64,000 nucleotides of DNA from Streptomyces brasiliensis (GCF_014647875.1 NZ_BMQA01000012.1:62001-126000), one strand, 5' to 3'. Positions 17,411-26,096 are shown, numbered from the stretch's first letter. Numbers and translations are program-made. Notes: generated from the sequence alone by a model not told the origin.

Positions 17411-17590
17411 TCAGTTGTGGCCGAAGCTCTTCTTCTGCTTACGGGCAACATCGGCAGGGCTGCCCTGGATGTGCGCCGCGGGAGACTCGTGGGCCTCCGT
17501 CGACGTCCGCTGCGCCTGCTGCTGTGCCTGCTCGCCCTGCGGGGCGCGGTTCTGCGGGCCACCCTGCTTGCGGTTCTTGTTCTTGGCCAT
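17411..17590 (-). CDS. Small conserved basic hypothetical protein (59 aa)
   Basis: Translation gives a 59-aa Gln/Lys-rich, hydrophilic and probably disordered protein beginning MAKNKNRKQGGPQNRAPQGE and ending SPADVARKQKKSFGHN. AGGAGG eight bases before the ATG at 17590 and a perfect terminator downstream show a real transcription unit. I recall similar small proteins with the SPADVARK...FGHN tail in many Streptomyces, but no function is known. It is divergent from the NYN gene. Confidence 0.85.
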   Translation of the reverse strand: MAKNKNRKQGGPQNRAPQGEQAQQQAQRTSTEAHESPAAHIQGSPADVARKQKKSFGHN

Positions 17591-17815
17591 GGTGATCTGC
17601 CTCCTGTGGGGGATCTAGGGGCCAGGGCCGCCATCAGATTCACATAGGCTGACAGGAGATGCATTTCGGATAATTACCGTGTGTGACAGGGAATGTCGGG
17701 GAGCCAGACCCCGAAACGCCACGCCGAAGATCGAGTTCCGGCCGTTAACCCCCGTGTGGTCGGGCAGACTCGAAGCACAGCCCGAAGCAATCCTCCCGGG
17801 AAGAGGGTGAGTCGC

Positions 17816-19036
17816 GTGGACCGCTGCATCGTCCTGGTGGACGCTGGGTATCTGCTGGGGGCCGCCGCCAGTCTCCTCGCCGGCGAGCCCTCACGGTCCC
17901 GCATCACCGTGGACCACACCGCGCTCATCCAGGCGCTGCGCGAGCGCGCCGAGGCCGACACCGAGCGGCCCCTGCTGCGCATCTACTGGTTCGACGGCGC
18001 CCCCGACCGCGTCCCCCAGCCCGAGCACCGCAGGCTGCGCGTGATGCCCCGGGTCACCGTCCGGCTCGGCGCACTTACCCGCAGCGACGGACGCTGGGCC
18101 CAGAAGGGCGTGGACGCGGCCATGCACGCCGAGCTGACCGAACTGGCCCGCAACCGCGCCTGCTCCGACATCGTCCTGGTCACCGGCGACGGCGATCTGC
18201 TGCCGGGCATGATGGCGGCCAAGGAGCATGGCGTCGCCGTCCACCTGTGGGCCGTACAGGCCGCCGACGGCGACTACAACCAGTCCGAGGACCTGGTCGC
18301 CGAGGCCGACGAACGGCGCGTCCTCGACCGCGCGTGGATCACCAAGGCCGTACGCGCGAAGGAACTCGGCGGGATCTGCGCACCGCCGCCCGCGCCCCGG
18401 CCCGAGATCGCCGCGATCCTCTCCGCGCCGCTGCCCGACTCCGCGCTCGCCGCGGCGGCCGAGCGGCCCGCCGAGCAGGGCGAGCACGCGTCCGCGCCCG
18501 CCGCCTCCGAGAACGGCACGCAGGAGCGGGTGCCCGCGCCCAAGGGCGTGCCCACCCCCAAGGACCTGGCCGCGCTGCGCGCCCCCGGCGCCCAGCCCGC
18601 CCAGCACCCGGCGAGCGCGACACTGCGCTGGTCCTCCGACAAGGGCTGGGTCGACCGGCCGGGCGTCGCCGCCGAGACCCCCGACATCGCCTCCATGCCG
18701 ACGCTCGCGCAGCTGACCACGGCCGAGCAGCGGTGGGCCGACCGCGAGGAGGACATCACGACGGTCGGCGGCGACCCGTACGAGGTGGGGCAGGTCTTCG
18801 CCCGGCGCTGGATGGCCCGGCTCGGCGACCAGAGCCATCTGCAGAAGCTGTCCGGCATGTACCCGCGCATCCCGCACCGCATCGACGGCGAGCTGCTCCG
18901 GTACGCGGCCCGCTTCGGGCTCCTCGCCCACAAGGACGACCAGATCGACGAGCACGACCGCTATGCCATTCGGGCGGGGTTCTGGCGGGAGATCGACGTA
19001 CGGACCGCGGCCGAGCATGCGACCGCTGGAGAGTGA
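17816..19036 (+). CDS. NYN-domain (PIN-like) putative RNase
   Basis: The 406-aa protein has an N-terminal NYN/PIN nuclease-like domain (residues about 1-160). It begins with VLVDAGYLLG (first acidic residue), continues with YWFDGAPDR and KGVDAAMHAEL, and has DIVLVTGDGDLLPGM with further Asp ligands. These fit metal-dependent RNA cleavage. The middle is Pro/Ala-rich, and the C-terminal 110 residues form a second conserved domain (VGQVFARRWMARLGD...). GTG 17816 is chosen with AAGAGGG upstream; GTG 17807 is a possible earlier start. Target RNA unknown. Confidence 0.85.
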   Translation: MDRCIVLVDAGYLLGAAASLLAGEPSRSRITVDHTALIQALRERAEADTERPLLRIYWFDGAPDRVPQPEHRRLRVMPRVTVRLGALTRSDGRWAQKGVDAAMHAELTELARNRACSDIVLVTGDGDLLPGMMAAKEHGVAVHLWAVQAADGDYNQSEDLVAEADERRVLDRAWITKAVRAKELGGICAPPPAPRPEIAAILSAPLPDSALAAAAERPAEQGEHASAPAASENGTQERVPAPKGVPTPKDLAALRAPGAQPAQHPASATLRWSSDKGWVDRPGVAAETPDIASMPTLAQLTTAEQRWADREEDITTVGGDPYEVGQVFARRWMARLGDQSHLQKLSGMYPRIPHRIDGELLRYAARFGLLAHKDDQIDEHDRYAIRAGFWREIDVRTAAEHATAGE

Positions 19037-19095
19037 ATAGAGCCGACGGGCCCCGGAAGCGAGGTGGAGCCCCGGACCCCGTAGGCTCGTCCCTT

Positions 19096-20115
19096 GTGAG
19101 TACGCGCGCGGGACAGTCACTTCGGCATCAGGGTGACGTCGTGTGTGCCGTGCGCGGGCTGACCAAGACCTACCCGGCCGTGCGCGCGCGGCGCGGGGCA
19201 CCGGCGGCGCCCGAGGTGCGGGCCACGGACGAGGTCGAGCTGGCCGTACGGCGCGGGGAGATCTTCGGGCTGCTCGGGCCGAACGGCGCCGGCAAGTCCA
19301 CTCTCGTACGGCAGCTGACCGGGCTGCTGCGGCCGGACGCGGGCAGCGTCGAGATCCTCGGCCACGACATCGTGCGGCACCCCGAACGGGCCGCGCGGAT
19401 CCTCGCCTACCTCGGCCAGGAGTCCACCGCCCTCGACGAACTGACCGTGTCCCTCGCCGCCGAGACCACCGGCCGGCTGCGCGGTCTCGAGGTGCGACAG
19501 GCGCGGGCCGAGCGGGACGCCGTACTCGACGAACTGGGCCTCACGCCGATCGCCGGGCGGCCGCTGAAGAAACTGTCCGGCGGCCAGCGTCGGCTGGCCT
19601 GCTTCGCCGCGGCCCTCGTGGGGCGGCGGTCGCTGCTCGTGCTCGACGAGCCGACCACCGGCATGGACCCGGTGGCCCGGCGCGCGGTGTGGGCGGCCGT
19701 CGACCGGCGGCGGGCCGAAGACGGTACGACCGTGCTGCTGGTCACGCACAACGTCATCGAGGCCGAGACCGTCCTCGACCGGGTCGCCGTCCTCGACCGG
19801 GGCCGGGTCATCGCCTGTGACACCCCAGCCGGGCTCAAGGAGCGCGTCGCCGACGAGGTGCGGGTCGAACTGGTGTGGCGGGAGCGGGCGCCGCTGGAAG
19901 TGCCCGAGGTCGCCGCGCTGCGGGAGCGGGCGCTCGAGGCGGGCCGCCGCTGGACACTGCGGCTCGCGCCCGAGGAGGCCCGCGCGGTCGTCGCCACGGT
20001 GACCGGCGGGGCCGCGTTCGCCGCGCTGGACGACTTCACACTGGCCACGCCGAGTCTGGAGGACGTCTATCTGGCGCTGGGCGGGGCCGCGCGGCAGGGG
20101 CTGGTGAAGGCATGA
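19096..20115 (+). CDS. ABC-2 type transporter, ATP-binding protein
   Basis: The 339-aa protein is the nucleotide-binding subunit of an export ABC transporter. The Walker A is GLLGPNGAGKSTLV, the Q-loop YLGQES, the signature LSGGQRRLA, and the Walker B LLVLDEPTTGMDP with the H-loop VTHNV. A C-terminal domain of about 90 residues is typical of DrrA-like subunits. The GTG start at 19096 is 59 bp after the NYN gene. The stop overlaps a 28-codon ORF that in turn overlaps the permease start, so both subunits are probably made together. Substrate unknown. Confidence 0.93.
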   Translation: MSTRAGQSLRHQGDVVCAVRGLTKTYPAVRARRGAPAAPEVRATDEVELAVRRGEIFGLLGPNGAGKSTLVRQLTGLLRPDAGSVEILGHDIVRHPERAARILAYLGQESTALDELTVSLAAETTGRLRGLEVRQARAERDAVLDELGLTPIAGRPLKKLSGGQRRLACFAAALVGRRSLLVLDEPTTGMDPVARRAVWAAVDRRRAEDGTTVLLVTHNVIEAETVLDRVAVLDRGRVIACDTPAGLKERVADEVRVELVWRERAPLEVPEVAALRERALEAGRRWTLRLAPEEARAVVATVTGGAAFAALDDFTLATPSLEDVYLALGGAARQGLVKA

Positions 20116-20198
20116 GCGTGAGCGGAGTGGGCGCGGGAGCCGTACGGTCCCCGGGGGACGGTTTCATCACCGTACGGAAGAAGGGCAGCGCGACGTGA
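20112..20198 (+). CDS. 28-aa relay ORF linking the two ABC transporter genes
   Basis: An ATG at 20112 overlaps the ATPase stop (ATGA), and the frame ends with TGA at 20196-20198, inside the permease GTG start (GTGA at 20195). The peptide begins MSVSGVGAGAVRSPGDGF and ends VRKKGSAT, with no recognisable domain. Exact overlap on both sides suggests that its translation passes ribosomes from one gene to the next, whether or not the peptide has a function. Confidence 0.5.
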   Translation: MSVSGVGAGAVRSPGDGFITVRKKGSAT

Positions 20199-21016
20199 GT
20201 GTCGTACCCGCGGACGTTGTGCCGGGCGGTGCCCTGGCCGTGGAGGCCGCGGCACCGGGAGCGGCCGAACTCGCGCCGCGCGCCCGGCTGTGGCCGTCGC
20301 TGACGGCGGTGTACCGGGCCCAGCTGTCCCGGGCCCGGGTGGCGCGGATCCCGCTGCTGTTCGTCGCGACCTTCCAGTCGGTCGGCATCATGATCATGAT
20401 GCGCGGGGTGGTGGACACGCGCGGCGAGGCCCAGTCCGTGGTGGCCGGCTCGTCGGTCGTGGTCGTCGCGTACGTCGCGCTCAACCTGCTCGCCCAGTAC
20501 TTCGGACAGCTGCGGGCCAGCGGCGGGCTCGACCACTACGCCACGCTGCCGGTGCCGCCGGCCGCGGTGGTGCTGGGCGCCGCCGGGGCGTACGCCTCCT
20601 TCACCGTGCCGGGGACGCTGGTGACGGCCGTGTTCGGGTGCGTGCTGTTCGGGCTGCCCCTGACCAATCTGTGGATCCTCGTCGCGGTGATCCCGCTCGC
20701 GGGTGCGGCTCTGGCCGGGCTCGGCGCGGCGTTCGGACTGCTCGCGCCGCGTCCGGAACTCGCGACGCTGCTCGGGCAGTTGGGCATGTCGGCGGCGCTG
20801 CTGCTGGGAGTGCTGCCGCCCGACCGGATGCCGGAGATCGTACGGCTGGCACGTGATCTGCTGCCGTCGACGTACGGCGTCGAGGCGTACGCCCGGACCT
20901 TCGGGGGACATCCCGACTGGGCGTTCGTCGCCGCTGACCTGGGGGTGTGTGCCGGGGTCGGGGTGGTCTCGCTGGCCGTGGCGGCGTGGGCGTACCGCCG
21001 GGCCGCCGTCCGATGA
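20195..21016 (+). CDS. ABC-2 type transporter, permease protein
   Basis: The 273-aa protein has about six membrane helices after a 30-residue cytoplasmic head: IPLLFVATFQSVGIMIMM, VVVVAYVALNLLAQYF, VVLGAAGAYASFTVPGTL, IPLAGAALAGLGAAFGLL, MSAALLLGVLPP and LGVCAGVGVVSLAVAAWAY. This is the ABC-2 permease layout, partner of the ATPase at 19096. It may export a drug, lipid or antibiotic-like compound, but no substrate clue is visible. Confidence 0.88.
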   Translation: MSVVPADVVPGGALAVEAAAPGAAELAPRARLWPSLTAVYRAQLSRARVARIPLLFVATFQSVGIMIMMRGVVDTRGEAQSVVAGSSVVVVAYVALNLLAQYFGQLRASGGLDHYATLPVPPAAVVLGAAGAYASFTVPGTLVTAVFGCVLFGLPLTNLWILVAVIPLAGAALAGLGAAFGLLAPRPELATLLGQLGMSAALLLGVLPPDRMPEIVRLARDLLPSTYGVEAYARTFGGHPDWAFVAADLGVCAGVGVVSLAVAAWAYRRAAVR

Positions 21017-21050
21017 CGCGCCGCACAGGCCGACCTGGCACGATGTCAGG

Positions 21051-21683
21051 GTGACCGCACCACTGACGCCGCCTCCGCCACCGCACGACCAGTCCCCGCA
21101 CCAGGCCTGGCAGGTACCGCCGCCTGCGGTCGGGGGCGTGTACGAACAGGACGGTCCCGGGATGAAGACCGAAGTGCGGGAGGCCGCCGTCGTCACCGTG
21201 GCGGTGGCGCTCGGCGGGGTGCTGCTCGGGCTGTTGTGGCTGTGGCTGGCGCCGCACGTGCCGCTGGTCGGGGACCAGGTGGACAAGAACTGGGTCGTCT
21301 ATCTCAAGGACTCCGAGGGCGAGCAGGCGATCGGGGTGGACGGAACGTTTGCTCTGCTGGCGCTGGCGTTCGGTGCGGTCAGCGCGATCGTCGTGTTCCT
21401 GGCGCGGCGGCGTGGTGGGGTGCCGCTGGTGGTGGGGCTGGGGCTCGGCGGGCTGCTCGGGTCACTGCTGGCGTGGCGACTCGGTGTCTGGCTGGGGCCC
21501 ACGCAGGACGTGATCGCGCATGCCAAGTCGGTCGGCAAGGGGGTGACCTTCTCGGCGCCGCTGAAGCTGGGCGCGTGGGGGGCGCTGCTGGCCTGGCCGC
21601 TGGGCGCGCTGCTGGTTCACCTGGGACTCACGGCGCTGTTCGGCCCCCGGGACCCGGAGCCGTACGGGCCGCCACCGGCGTAG
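21051..21683 (+). CDS. DUF2567 family membrane protein
   Basis: The 210-aa protein has a proline-rich head (VTAPLTPPPPPHD), then four hydrophobic helices, with a periplasmic KNWVVYLKDSEGEQAIGVDGTF loop after the first helix. This pattern is the DUF2567 family found beside transporters and tRNA-modifying genes in actinobacteria; no function is known. The GTG start at 21051 is 34 bp downstream of the ABC permease, on the same strand, so it may share its transcript. Confidence 0.8.
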   Translation: MTAPLTPPPPPHDQSPHQAWQVPPPAVGGVYEQDGPGMKTEVREAAVVTVAVALGGVLLGLLWLWLAPHVPLVGDQVDKNWVVYLKDSEGEQAIGVDGTFALLALAFGAVSAIVVFLARRRGGVPLVVGLGLGGLLGSLLAWRLGVWLGPTQDVIAHAKSVGKGVTFSAPLKLGAWGALLAWPLGALLVHLGLTALFGPRDPEPYGPPPA

Positions 21684-21800
21684 GACTCCCCCACGGGGGC
21701 TCCGCTCCCGGACCCCGGCCTCGCCCACCCGTCACTCGACTCGGTCGGTCGAGAGCCGAGCGATCCGTCCGACTCGGTCGGCGAGAAGGAGCCGGTTCGG

Positions 21801-21875
21801 TCACGCCGGGCGGCGTCCGTGGTTCGAGCGGCCCTTCTTGACGCGCCACTTGCGTTTCCGCGTTTTCTTCGACAT
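21801..21875 (-). CDS. Ribosomal protein bL37 (24 aa)
   Basis: The 24-codon frame reads MSKKTRKRKWRVKKGRSNHG then RRPA and stop. The basic body and NHGRRPA tail closely match bL37, the small large-subunit protein first seen in mycobacterial ribosomes (which ends NHGKRPNA), as I recall it. A GAGGGAC sequence precedes the ATG. It is minus strand, just after the YbaK gene, separated by 41 bp. Genes this short are usually missed by automatic annotation. Confidence 0.8.
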   Translation of the reverse strand: MSKKTRKRKWRVKKGRSNHGRRPA

Positions 21876-21916
21876 GTCCCTCGTACTTAACCGAGGAACG
21901 GGCGCCCGTCGAGGGG

Positions 21917-22417
21917 TCACGCACGTCCGATCGGGGCCAGTACCGCGTCGGTGAGGGTGGCCAGGTCGGTGGGGGAGAGTTCCACCTCCAGGCCGCGGCG
22001 GCCCGCCGACACGCAGATCGTGGTGTGGGACGAGGCCGAGTCGTCCAGGACCGTGGGCAGCTTCTTGCGCTGGCCCAGCGGGGAGATGCCGCCGCGGACA
22101 TAGCCCGTCGTGCGCTCGGCGAGGGCCGGGTCGGCCATGGCCGCGCGCTTGCCGCTCACCGCCGACGCCAGCGCCTTGAGGTCCAGCGAGCCCGCGACCG
22201 GCACCACCGCCACGGTCAGCGTGCCGTCGACCTCCGCCACCAGCGTCTTGAACACGCGCTCGGGGGACACGCCCATCGCCTCGGCCGCCTCCTCGCCGTA
22301 GGAGGGGTGCGCGGGGTCGTGCTCGTACGCGTGGATCGTGTGGGCCACACCCGCCGCTGTCAGGGCCACCGTCGCGGGCGTGCCTCCGGACTGCTGCTTC
22401 TTCGACTTCTTCGCCAC
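21917..22417 (-). CDS. ybaK: YbaK/EbsC-type aminoacyl-tRNA deacylase
   Basis: The 166-aa protein belongs to the YbaK/ProRS-editing-domain family that hydrolyses misacylated tRNA, typically Cys-tRNA-Pro. Visible landmarks are GVSPERVFKTLVAEVDG, the conserved Lys in KTL, GSLDLKALASAVSGKRAAMAD and the GYVRGGISPLGQRKKLP catalytic loop. The start is GTG at 22417. It lies 14 bp downstream of the LON-domain gene and is likely co-transcribed with it. Confidence 0.9.
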   Translation of the reverse strand: MAKKSKKQQSGGTPATVALTAAGVAHTIHAYEHDPAHPSYGEEAAEAMGVSPERVFKTLVAEVDGTLTVAVVPVAGSLDLKALASAVSGKRAAMADPALAERTTGYVRGGISPLGQRKKLPTVLDDSASSHTTICVSAGRRGLEVELSPTDLATLTDAVLAPIGRA

Positions 22418-22431
22418 AGGATGTTCCGGTC

Positions 22432-23172
22432 TCAGTTCAGGCTCGTCGGGCCGCGCGTCAGCTCCGACGCCGGCAATGACGGCAGGTTACGGATGATGGC
22501 CGTCTCGGTGCGAAGGAGTTTCAGCTCGTCCCGCAGGCGCGACGCCGTGTCGGGTGCCTGGAGCAGGCGTTGCTTCGTCGGGACGTCCAGCATCGTCGCC
22601 GCGGCGACGAGGTAGGAGACCACGGAGGGTTCGTCGGGGAGCTCCGAACCCGTCGACAGCGAGCGTTCGCGCGCTCCCGCCAGCCGCTTCTGGTACTGGC
22701 GGAACGCCCGCAGCACCCCCTCGGCCAGCGCGCCCGCCTCGTCGCCCGGCTCCTCCGGCAGCTCCTCCAGTTCAGCCGTAAGGAACGGGCCCGACGCGTC
22801 CACGGACAGCAGCCGCACCCGGGTCGTACCGGTCGCCAGCACCTCGAAGGTGCCGCCCGTGCGCTCCCGGACGGTCGCGGCGTCCGCGATGCAGCCCACC
22901 CCGTGGAACGCCCGGAGGGGATCGGCGCCGAAGCCCGCCGCCGGGCCGCGCTCGGGCTGCGCCGTCGGATCCGGCATGCCCGGTGCGCTCGGCGCCACCT
23001 CGTGGCCGTCGCGGATGGCCACGACGGCGAACCGGCGCGGTTCGTCCTCGGGGGACTTCAGCAGTTCGCGCATCATGGCGCGATAGCGCTCCTCGAAGAC
23101 GTTCAGAGGGAGCACCAGCCCCGGGAACAGCACCGAGTTCAGCGGGAAGAGGGGGAGGCGGACGGTGGTCAC
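22432..23172 (-). CDS. LON N-terminal substrate-binding domain protein
   Basis: The 246-aa protein is a stand-alone LON-N (PUA-like) domain: it begins MTTVRLPLFPLNSVLFPGL, followed by LPLNVFEERYRAMMRELL and a core with GVGCIADAATV and GTTRVRLL. It lacks the AAA+ and protease domains of Lon, which is normal for this family of short actinobacterial proteins. They may bind unfolded proteins, but the role is not established. Confidence 0.88.
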   Translation of the reverse strand: MTTVRLPLFPLNSVLFPGLVLPLNVFEERYRAMMRELLKSPEDEPRRFAVVAIRDGHEVAPSAPGMPDPTAQPERGPAAGFGADPLRAFHGVGCIADAATVRERTGGTFEVLATGTTRVRLLSVDASGPFLTAELEELPEEPGDEAGALAEGVLRAFRQYQKRLAGARERSLSTGSELPDEPSVVSYLVAAATMLDVPTKQRLLQAPDTASRLRDELKLLRTETAIIRNLPSLPASELTRGPTSLN

Positions 23173-23183
23173 GGCGTCACAGC

Positions 23184-24212
23184 CTAGTGGTCACGAGCGG
23201 CGGCGTGTCCGCCGTGCTCGTTCCGTGGACCTCTGGGGGAGGGGATCAGTCCGGTTCCGGGCGCGGCGAGGTCCTCGTACAGCCGCAGGAAATGGCCGAG
23301 CGGATCGTCCGACGTCAGGTCCCACGGGAAGGACGTGACGTACGGGCCGATCAGGCGCAGCTGGCCGAGAGCGTCCTGTCGGCGGCCCAGGGACACCAGG
23401 ACGTACGCCAGCAGGTTGCGCACCTCCGCCGGCCACGGGTCCCCGGCCGGGAACCGGGCGGACAGCGCGAGCCCGCGGTCGGCGGCCAGGTCCAGCCGCT
23501 TCGCCGCCACCTCGGTGCCCCGGGCCAGGCAGGTGTAGGCCGCGTGCACCGGGAGCGCCTGGACCAGTGCGTAGGCCGGCGCGTCCTGGGCGGCCGACTC
23601 GGCGAAGTCGAAGCACTCGCCGTACGAGGCGGACGCGGTCGCGCACAGATGGCGCAGGGCGGCCATGTGGCAGCCGTAGTGGTGGGGGGAACGGCGCACG
23701 GCCTCCGCCCACAGCCGTTCGAACTCCGCGTGACCGGCGTCGGTGCCGCACGCGTGGTCCAGCGCGACACGCCAGGGCACCGGGTCGCGCGGGTCGGCGC
23801 CGGCCGCCGCGGTGATCAGCGGGAGCGCCTCGGCGAGCAGGTCGGCCCGGGCCGGGGACGCCCAGCCGCGGTCCACGGCGAGCTGGGCGAGCAGCAGCAG
23901 GACGTCGGGATCGTCCGGGGCGGCAGCGCGCCACTGACCGACCCACTCGGGGCGCGAGCGTGCGAAGGCGGCGAGCCGCAGCAGATACCGGTCCCGGTGT
24001 TCCCATTCGGCGGCCTCGCGTGTGGTGGCGAGCAGCTTGGCGGCGGGCTCGTACTCGCCGCGGCCGGCCGCGACCAGCGCGGGTGCGAGGCGCTCGTCGG
24101 GGGCGTCGAGCAGTACCTCGTCGTCGGCCGGCGGTCCGGCGGGGCGCGAGGCGGTTCTTTTCGCCCGTGCGGAACGGAGCAGCGCGCGCAGCAGAGCCAT
24201 GGTGTCGACCAT
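23184..24212 (-). CDS. Hypothetical TPR-like helical protein
   Basis: I do not recognise a named family. The 342-aa protein is Ala/Leu-rich and helical, with repeated segments that look like degenerate tetratricopeptide repeats (LAPALVAAGRGEYEPAAKLL, DPDVLLLLAQLAVDRGW, AEVRNLLAYVLVSLGRRQDA). It has no signal peptide. The frame continues to a TTG at 24284, but a promoter (TTGCCG/TACAAC at 24294-24265) lies inside that extension, so ATG 24212 or ATG 24200 is more likely. Only 11 bp separate its end from the LON-domain gene, suggesting an operon. Confidence 0.65.
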   Translation of the reverse strand: MVDTMALLRALLRSARAKRTASRPAGPPADDEVLLDAPDERLAPALVAAGRGEYEPAAKLLATTREAAEWEHRDRYLLRLAAFARSRPEWVGQWRAAAPDDPDVLLLLAQLAVDRGWASPARADLLAEALPLITAAAGADPRDPVPWRVALDHACGTDAGHAEFERLWAEAVRRSPHHYGCHMAALRHLCATASASYGECFDFAESAAQDAPAYALVQALPVHAAYTCLARGTEVAAKRLDLAADRGLALSARFPAGDPWPAEVRNLLAYVLVSLGRRQDALGQLRLIGPYVTSFPWDLTSDDPLGHFLRLYEDLAAPGTGLIPSPRGPRNEHGGHAAARDH

Positions 24213-24264
24213 TGAAAGACCGCAGGTCGGGGGCGCGCCAGGGGCTCCGGCCAACTCGTGGAAG

Positions 24265-24294
24265 GTTGTACGGGAGATGGTCAAAGGACGGCAA
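24265..24294 (-). promoter_or_regulatory. Promoter for the TPR-like / LON-N / ybaK transcript
   Basis: On the minus strand TTGCCG (24294-24289), an 18-nt spacer and TACAAC (24270-24265) resemble a vegetative promoter. It would start transcription about 45 nt before ATG 24212. Immediately upstream, GGTGAC (24297-24302) and GTCACC (24319-24324) flank GTTG-CT-CAAC, a possible operator. Confidence 0.45.
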
Positions 24295-24393
24295 AAGGTG
24301 ACTGTTGCTCAACTGTCGGTCACCTGCCAGGGATGTCGGACACGTCGCACAGTGCCGACAGCACCCGGAGCCCCGTCCGTCGCCGTGCGCGTC

Positions 24394-25971
24394 CTAACCC
24401 CGCCGCAGCAGCCGCGTCGCCCCGGCCGCCACCGTCGTCGCCAGGATCCAGCCCAGCACGATCAGTGCCGCGGCCAGCCATTGCCAGCCGCCGTGCAGTT
24501 GCCACTGGCCCGCCTGGCCCAGGTCGACGACCGGCAGCAGCAGGTCGAGCGAGAACAGGGCCGGGTTCCACGTCGGATGCCCGTCGGGGTTCACCGGCGG
24601 ATGGTCCGCGTGCGCGAAGGCGAGGGTGCTCGCCGCCCACAGCACCGCCATCCACACGGCTGCCCGGCCCGGCCGGTACCCGTAGGCGACCGTCCAGTCC
24701 TGCGCGTATCCCCACAGCTTGGCGGCCAGCGGCAGCGTCTCGCGGCGCCGGCGCTGTTTGGCGAGCAGCACCTCGCGCGCGTCCTCGTCCTCCCCGGCGC
24801 CGCGCAGCACGGTGGCGAGCCGCTCGTACGGCTCCGGGTTGTACTCGGCGGTCGCCGCGGCCACCCAGCCGAGCCGCCGGTCCAGTGGGAACGGCCCCTG
24901 CGGTACGAGGTTCTCGTACCCGAAGCCGCCCATGTGCAGGTTGCCCGGTCCGGGCCAGCTGCCCGCCCGGTCGACCAGGGTGACCACCCGCGCGCCCGAC
25001 AGCACGACCTTGCCGCGCTGCGGTTGCTCGCCGAGGAAGCGCAGTTCGGGCGTCTGCACCCGGCGCAGCGACAGTTCCTGCTCCTCGGTGAACGTGAACC
25101 GCGCCCGCTCCAGGTCGACCGCGTCGCCGAAGCGGCCGTCGTCGAGCCGTATCCCGCCCTCGCACTCGAACCGCTGGATGCGCGTCCCGCGCGCCGGGGT
25201 CGTTCCGCTCAGCAGCGGGCTGCCCACCCCGGCCGGGGTCAGATACAGGGTGCGTTCGACGGTCAGCTGGGGTGCGTTCAGGGCGAGCCGGGCGTACGGG
25301 TTGACCAGCTTCGCGCCGCGCAGGCTCAGCGAGACGCCGACCTTGGCGCTGCGCAGGCTCAGTTCGCCGTGCGACTCCAGCATCTCGGCCTGGAGGTCCT
25401 GGCCGACGGTCATGCCGTCCGCCGCGATCGAGCGGCCGGAGCGGTCCCGGTACACGATCGCCTGGTTGAGCAGCAGGTCGGTGCCTATGTGTGCGTCGGT
25501 CAGCCGGATGCCGTTGTGGAAGCGGCAGCGCGGCAGATGCAGATCGCCCTCGGTGTGCACCCGGGCGGCCTCCAGCCGGGGCACCGAGCAGTTCACCAGC
25601 CGTGCGGTCGTGAACCGGGCCTCGGGCAGCCGGACCTCCTGCTCGAAGCGGCAGCCCTTCATCTCGACGTACGGCGTGACCGTGCCGCCCGACAGGTCCA
25701 GGGTGCCGCTGATCTGCACTCCGGCCAGTTTCAGGGACGCCACCCGGCCCGCGAGCGGGGCAGGCCCGTCGAGCAGCAGTCGGCACACGGTGCGCGCGCG
25801 CACCGTCCGCTCGGGCCCCCATGGGTGTCCGCCGTGCGGATCGTCGACGACCGCGTCCCCGCTGCTCAGGTCGTACACGCTGCCGCTGCGGAAGGCCTGC
25901 CACATCGCGGCCTCGGTCGCGGTCAGGTCGTCCGGCAGCTCTCCGGCATGGATGCCGGCCCCCTCGGTCAC
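24394..25971 (-). CDS. Pentapeptide-repeat-like membrane protein of unknown function
   Basis: The 525-aa protein has an N-terminal about 350 residues of right-handed beta-helix character (stacks such as LAGVQISGTLDLSGG, VEMKGCRFEQEVRLPEARF, LRSAKVGVSLSLRGAKL), similar to pentapeptide-repeat folds. The C-terminal part has membrane helices (AAVWMAVLWAASTLAFAH and WLAAALIVLGWILATTVAAG). Homologues are often labelled membrane-associated oxidoreductase in Streptomyces databases, but I see no redox motif and consider that label unsupported. GTG 25971 has GAAGGAAAAGCG upstream; an ATG at 26016 lacks any ribosome site. It is divergent from hisD. Confidence 0.75.
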   Translation of the reverse strand: MTEGAGIHAGELPDDLTATEAAMWQAFRSGSVYDLSSGDAVVDDPHGGHPWGPERTVRARTVCRLLLDGPAPLAGRVASLKLAGVQISGTLDLSGGTVTPYVEMKGCRFEQEVRLPEARFTTARLVNCSVPRLEAARVHTEGDLHLPRCRFHNGIRLTDAHIGTDLLLNQAIVYRDRSGRSIAADGMTVGQDLQAEMLESHGELSLRSAKVGVSLSLRGAKLVNPYARLALNAPQLTVERTLYLTPAGVGSPLLSGTTPARGTRIQRFECEGGIRLDDGRFGDAVDLERARFTFTEEQELSLRRVQTPELRFLGEQPQRGKVVLSGARVVTLVDRAGSWPGPGNLHMGGFGYENLVPQGPFPLDRRLGWVAAATAEYNPEPYERLATVLRGAGEDEDAREVLLAKQRRRRETLPLAAKLWGYAQDWTVAYGYRPGRAAVWMAVLWAASTLAFAHADHPPVNPDGHPTWNPALFSLDLLLPVVDLGQAGQWQLHGGWQWLAAALIVLGWILATTVAAGATRLLRRG

Positions 25972-26079
25972 CGCTTTTCCTTCTTCCTCAGAATTCACCT
26001 TTCGTAGCCCGTTCATGCCCGTTGGGTGACGCGTGGAACACTGGTAGTGAAGATGATCTTCCGGTTTTGGCCACGTTCT

Positions 26080-26096
26080 GTATCAGCCATTGATAC
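26080..26096. promoter_or_regulatory. Palindrome GTATCA-N5-TGATAC upstream of the his operon
   Basis: A perfect 6-bp inverted repeat (26080-26085 and 26091-26096) lies 42 bp before the hisD start codon and between divergent genes. A second short dyad, GAAGA-TGA-TCTTC, is at about 26050-26062. Downstream, GAGAAT (26125-26130) is 7 nt from GTG 26138, so hisD is probably leaderless and the palindrome would sit near the -35 region. Confidence 0.4.

Noticed and set aside
20112..20198. Permease start at the ATG overlapping the ATPase stop
   Set aside because: That frame ends after 28 codons; the permease is in another frame from GTG 20195.
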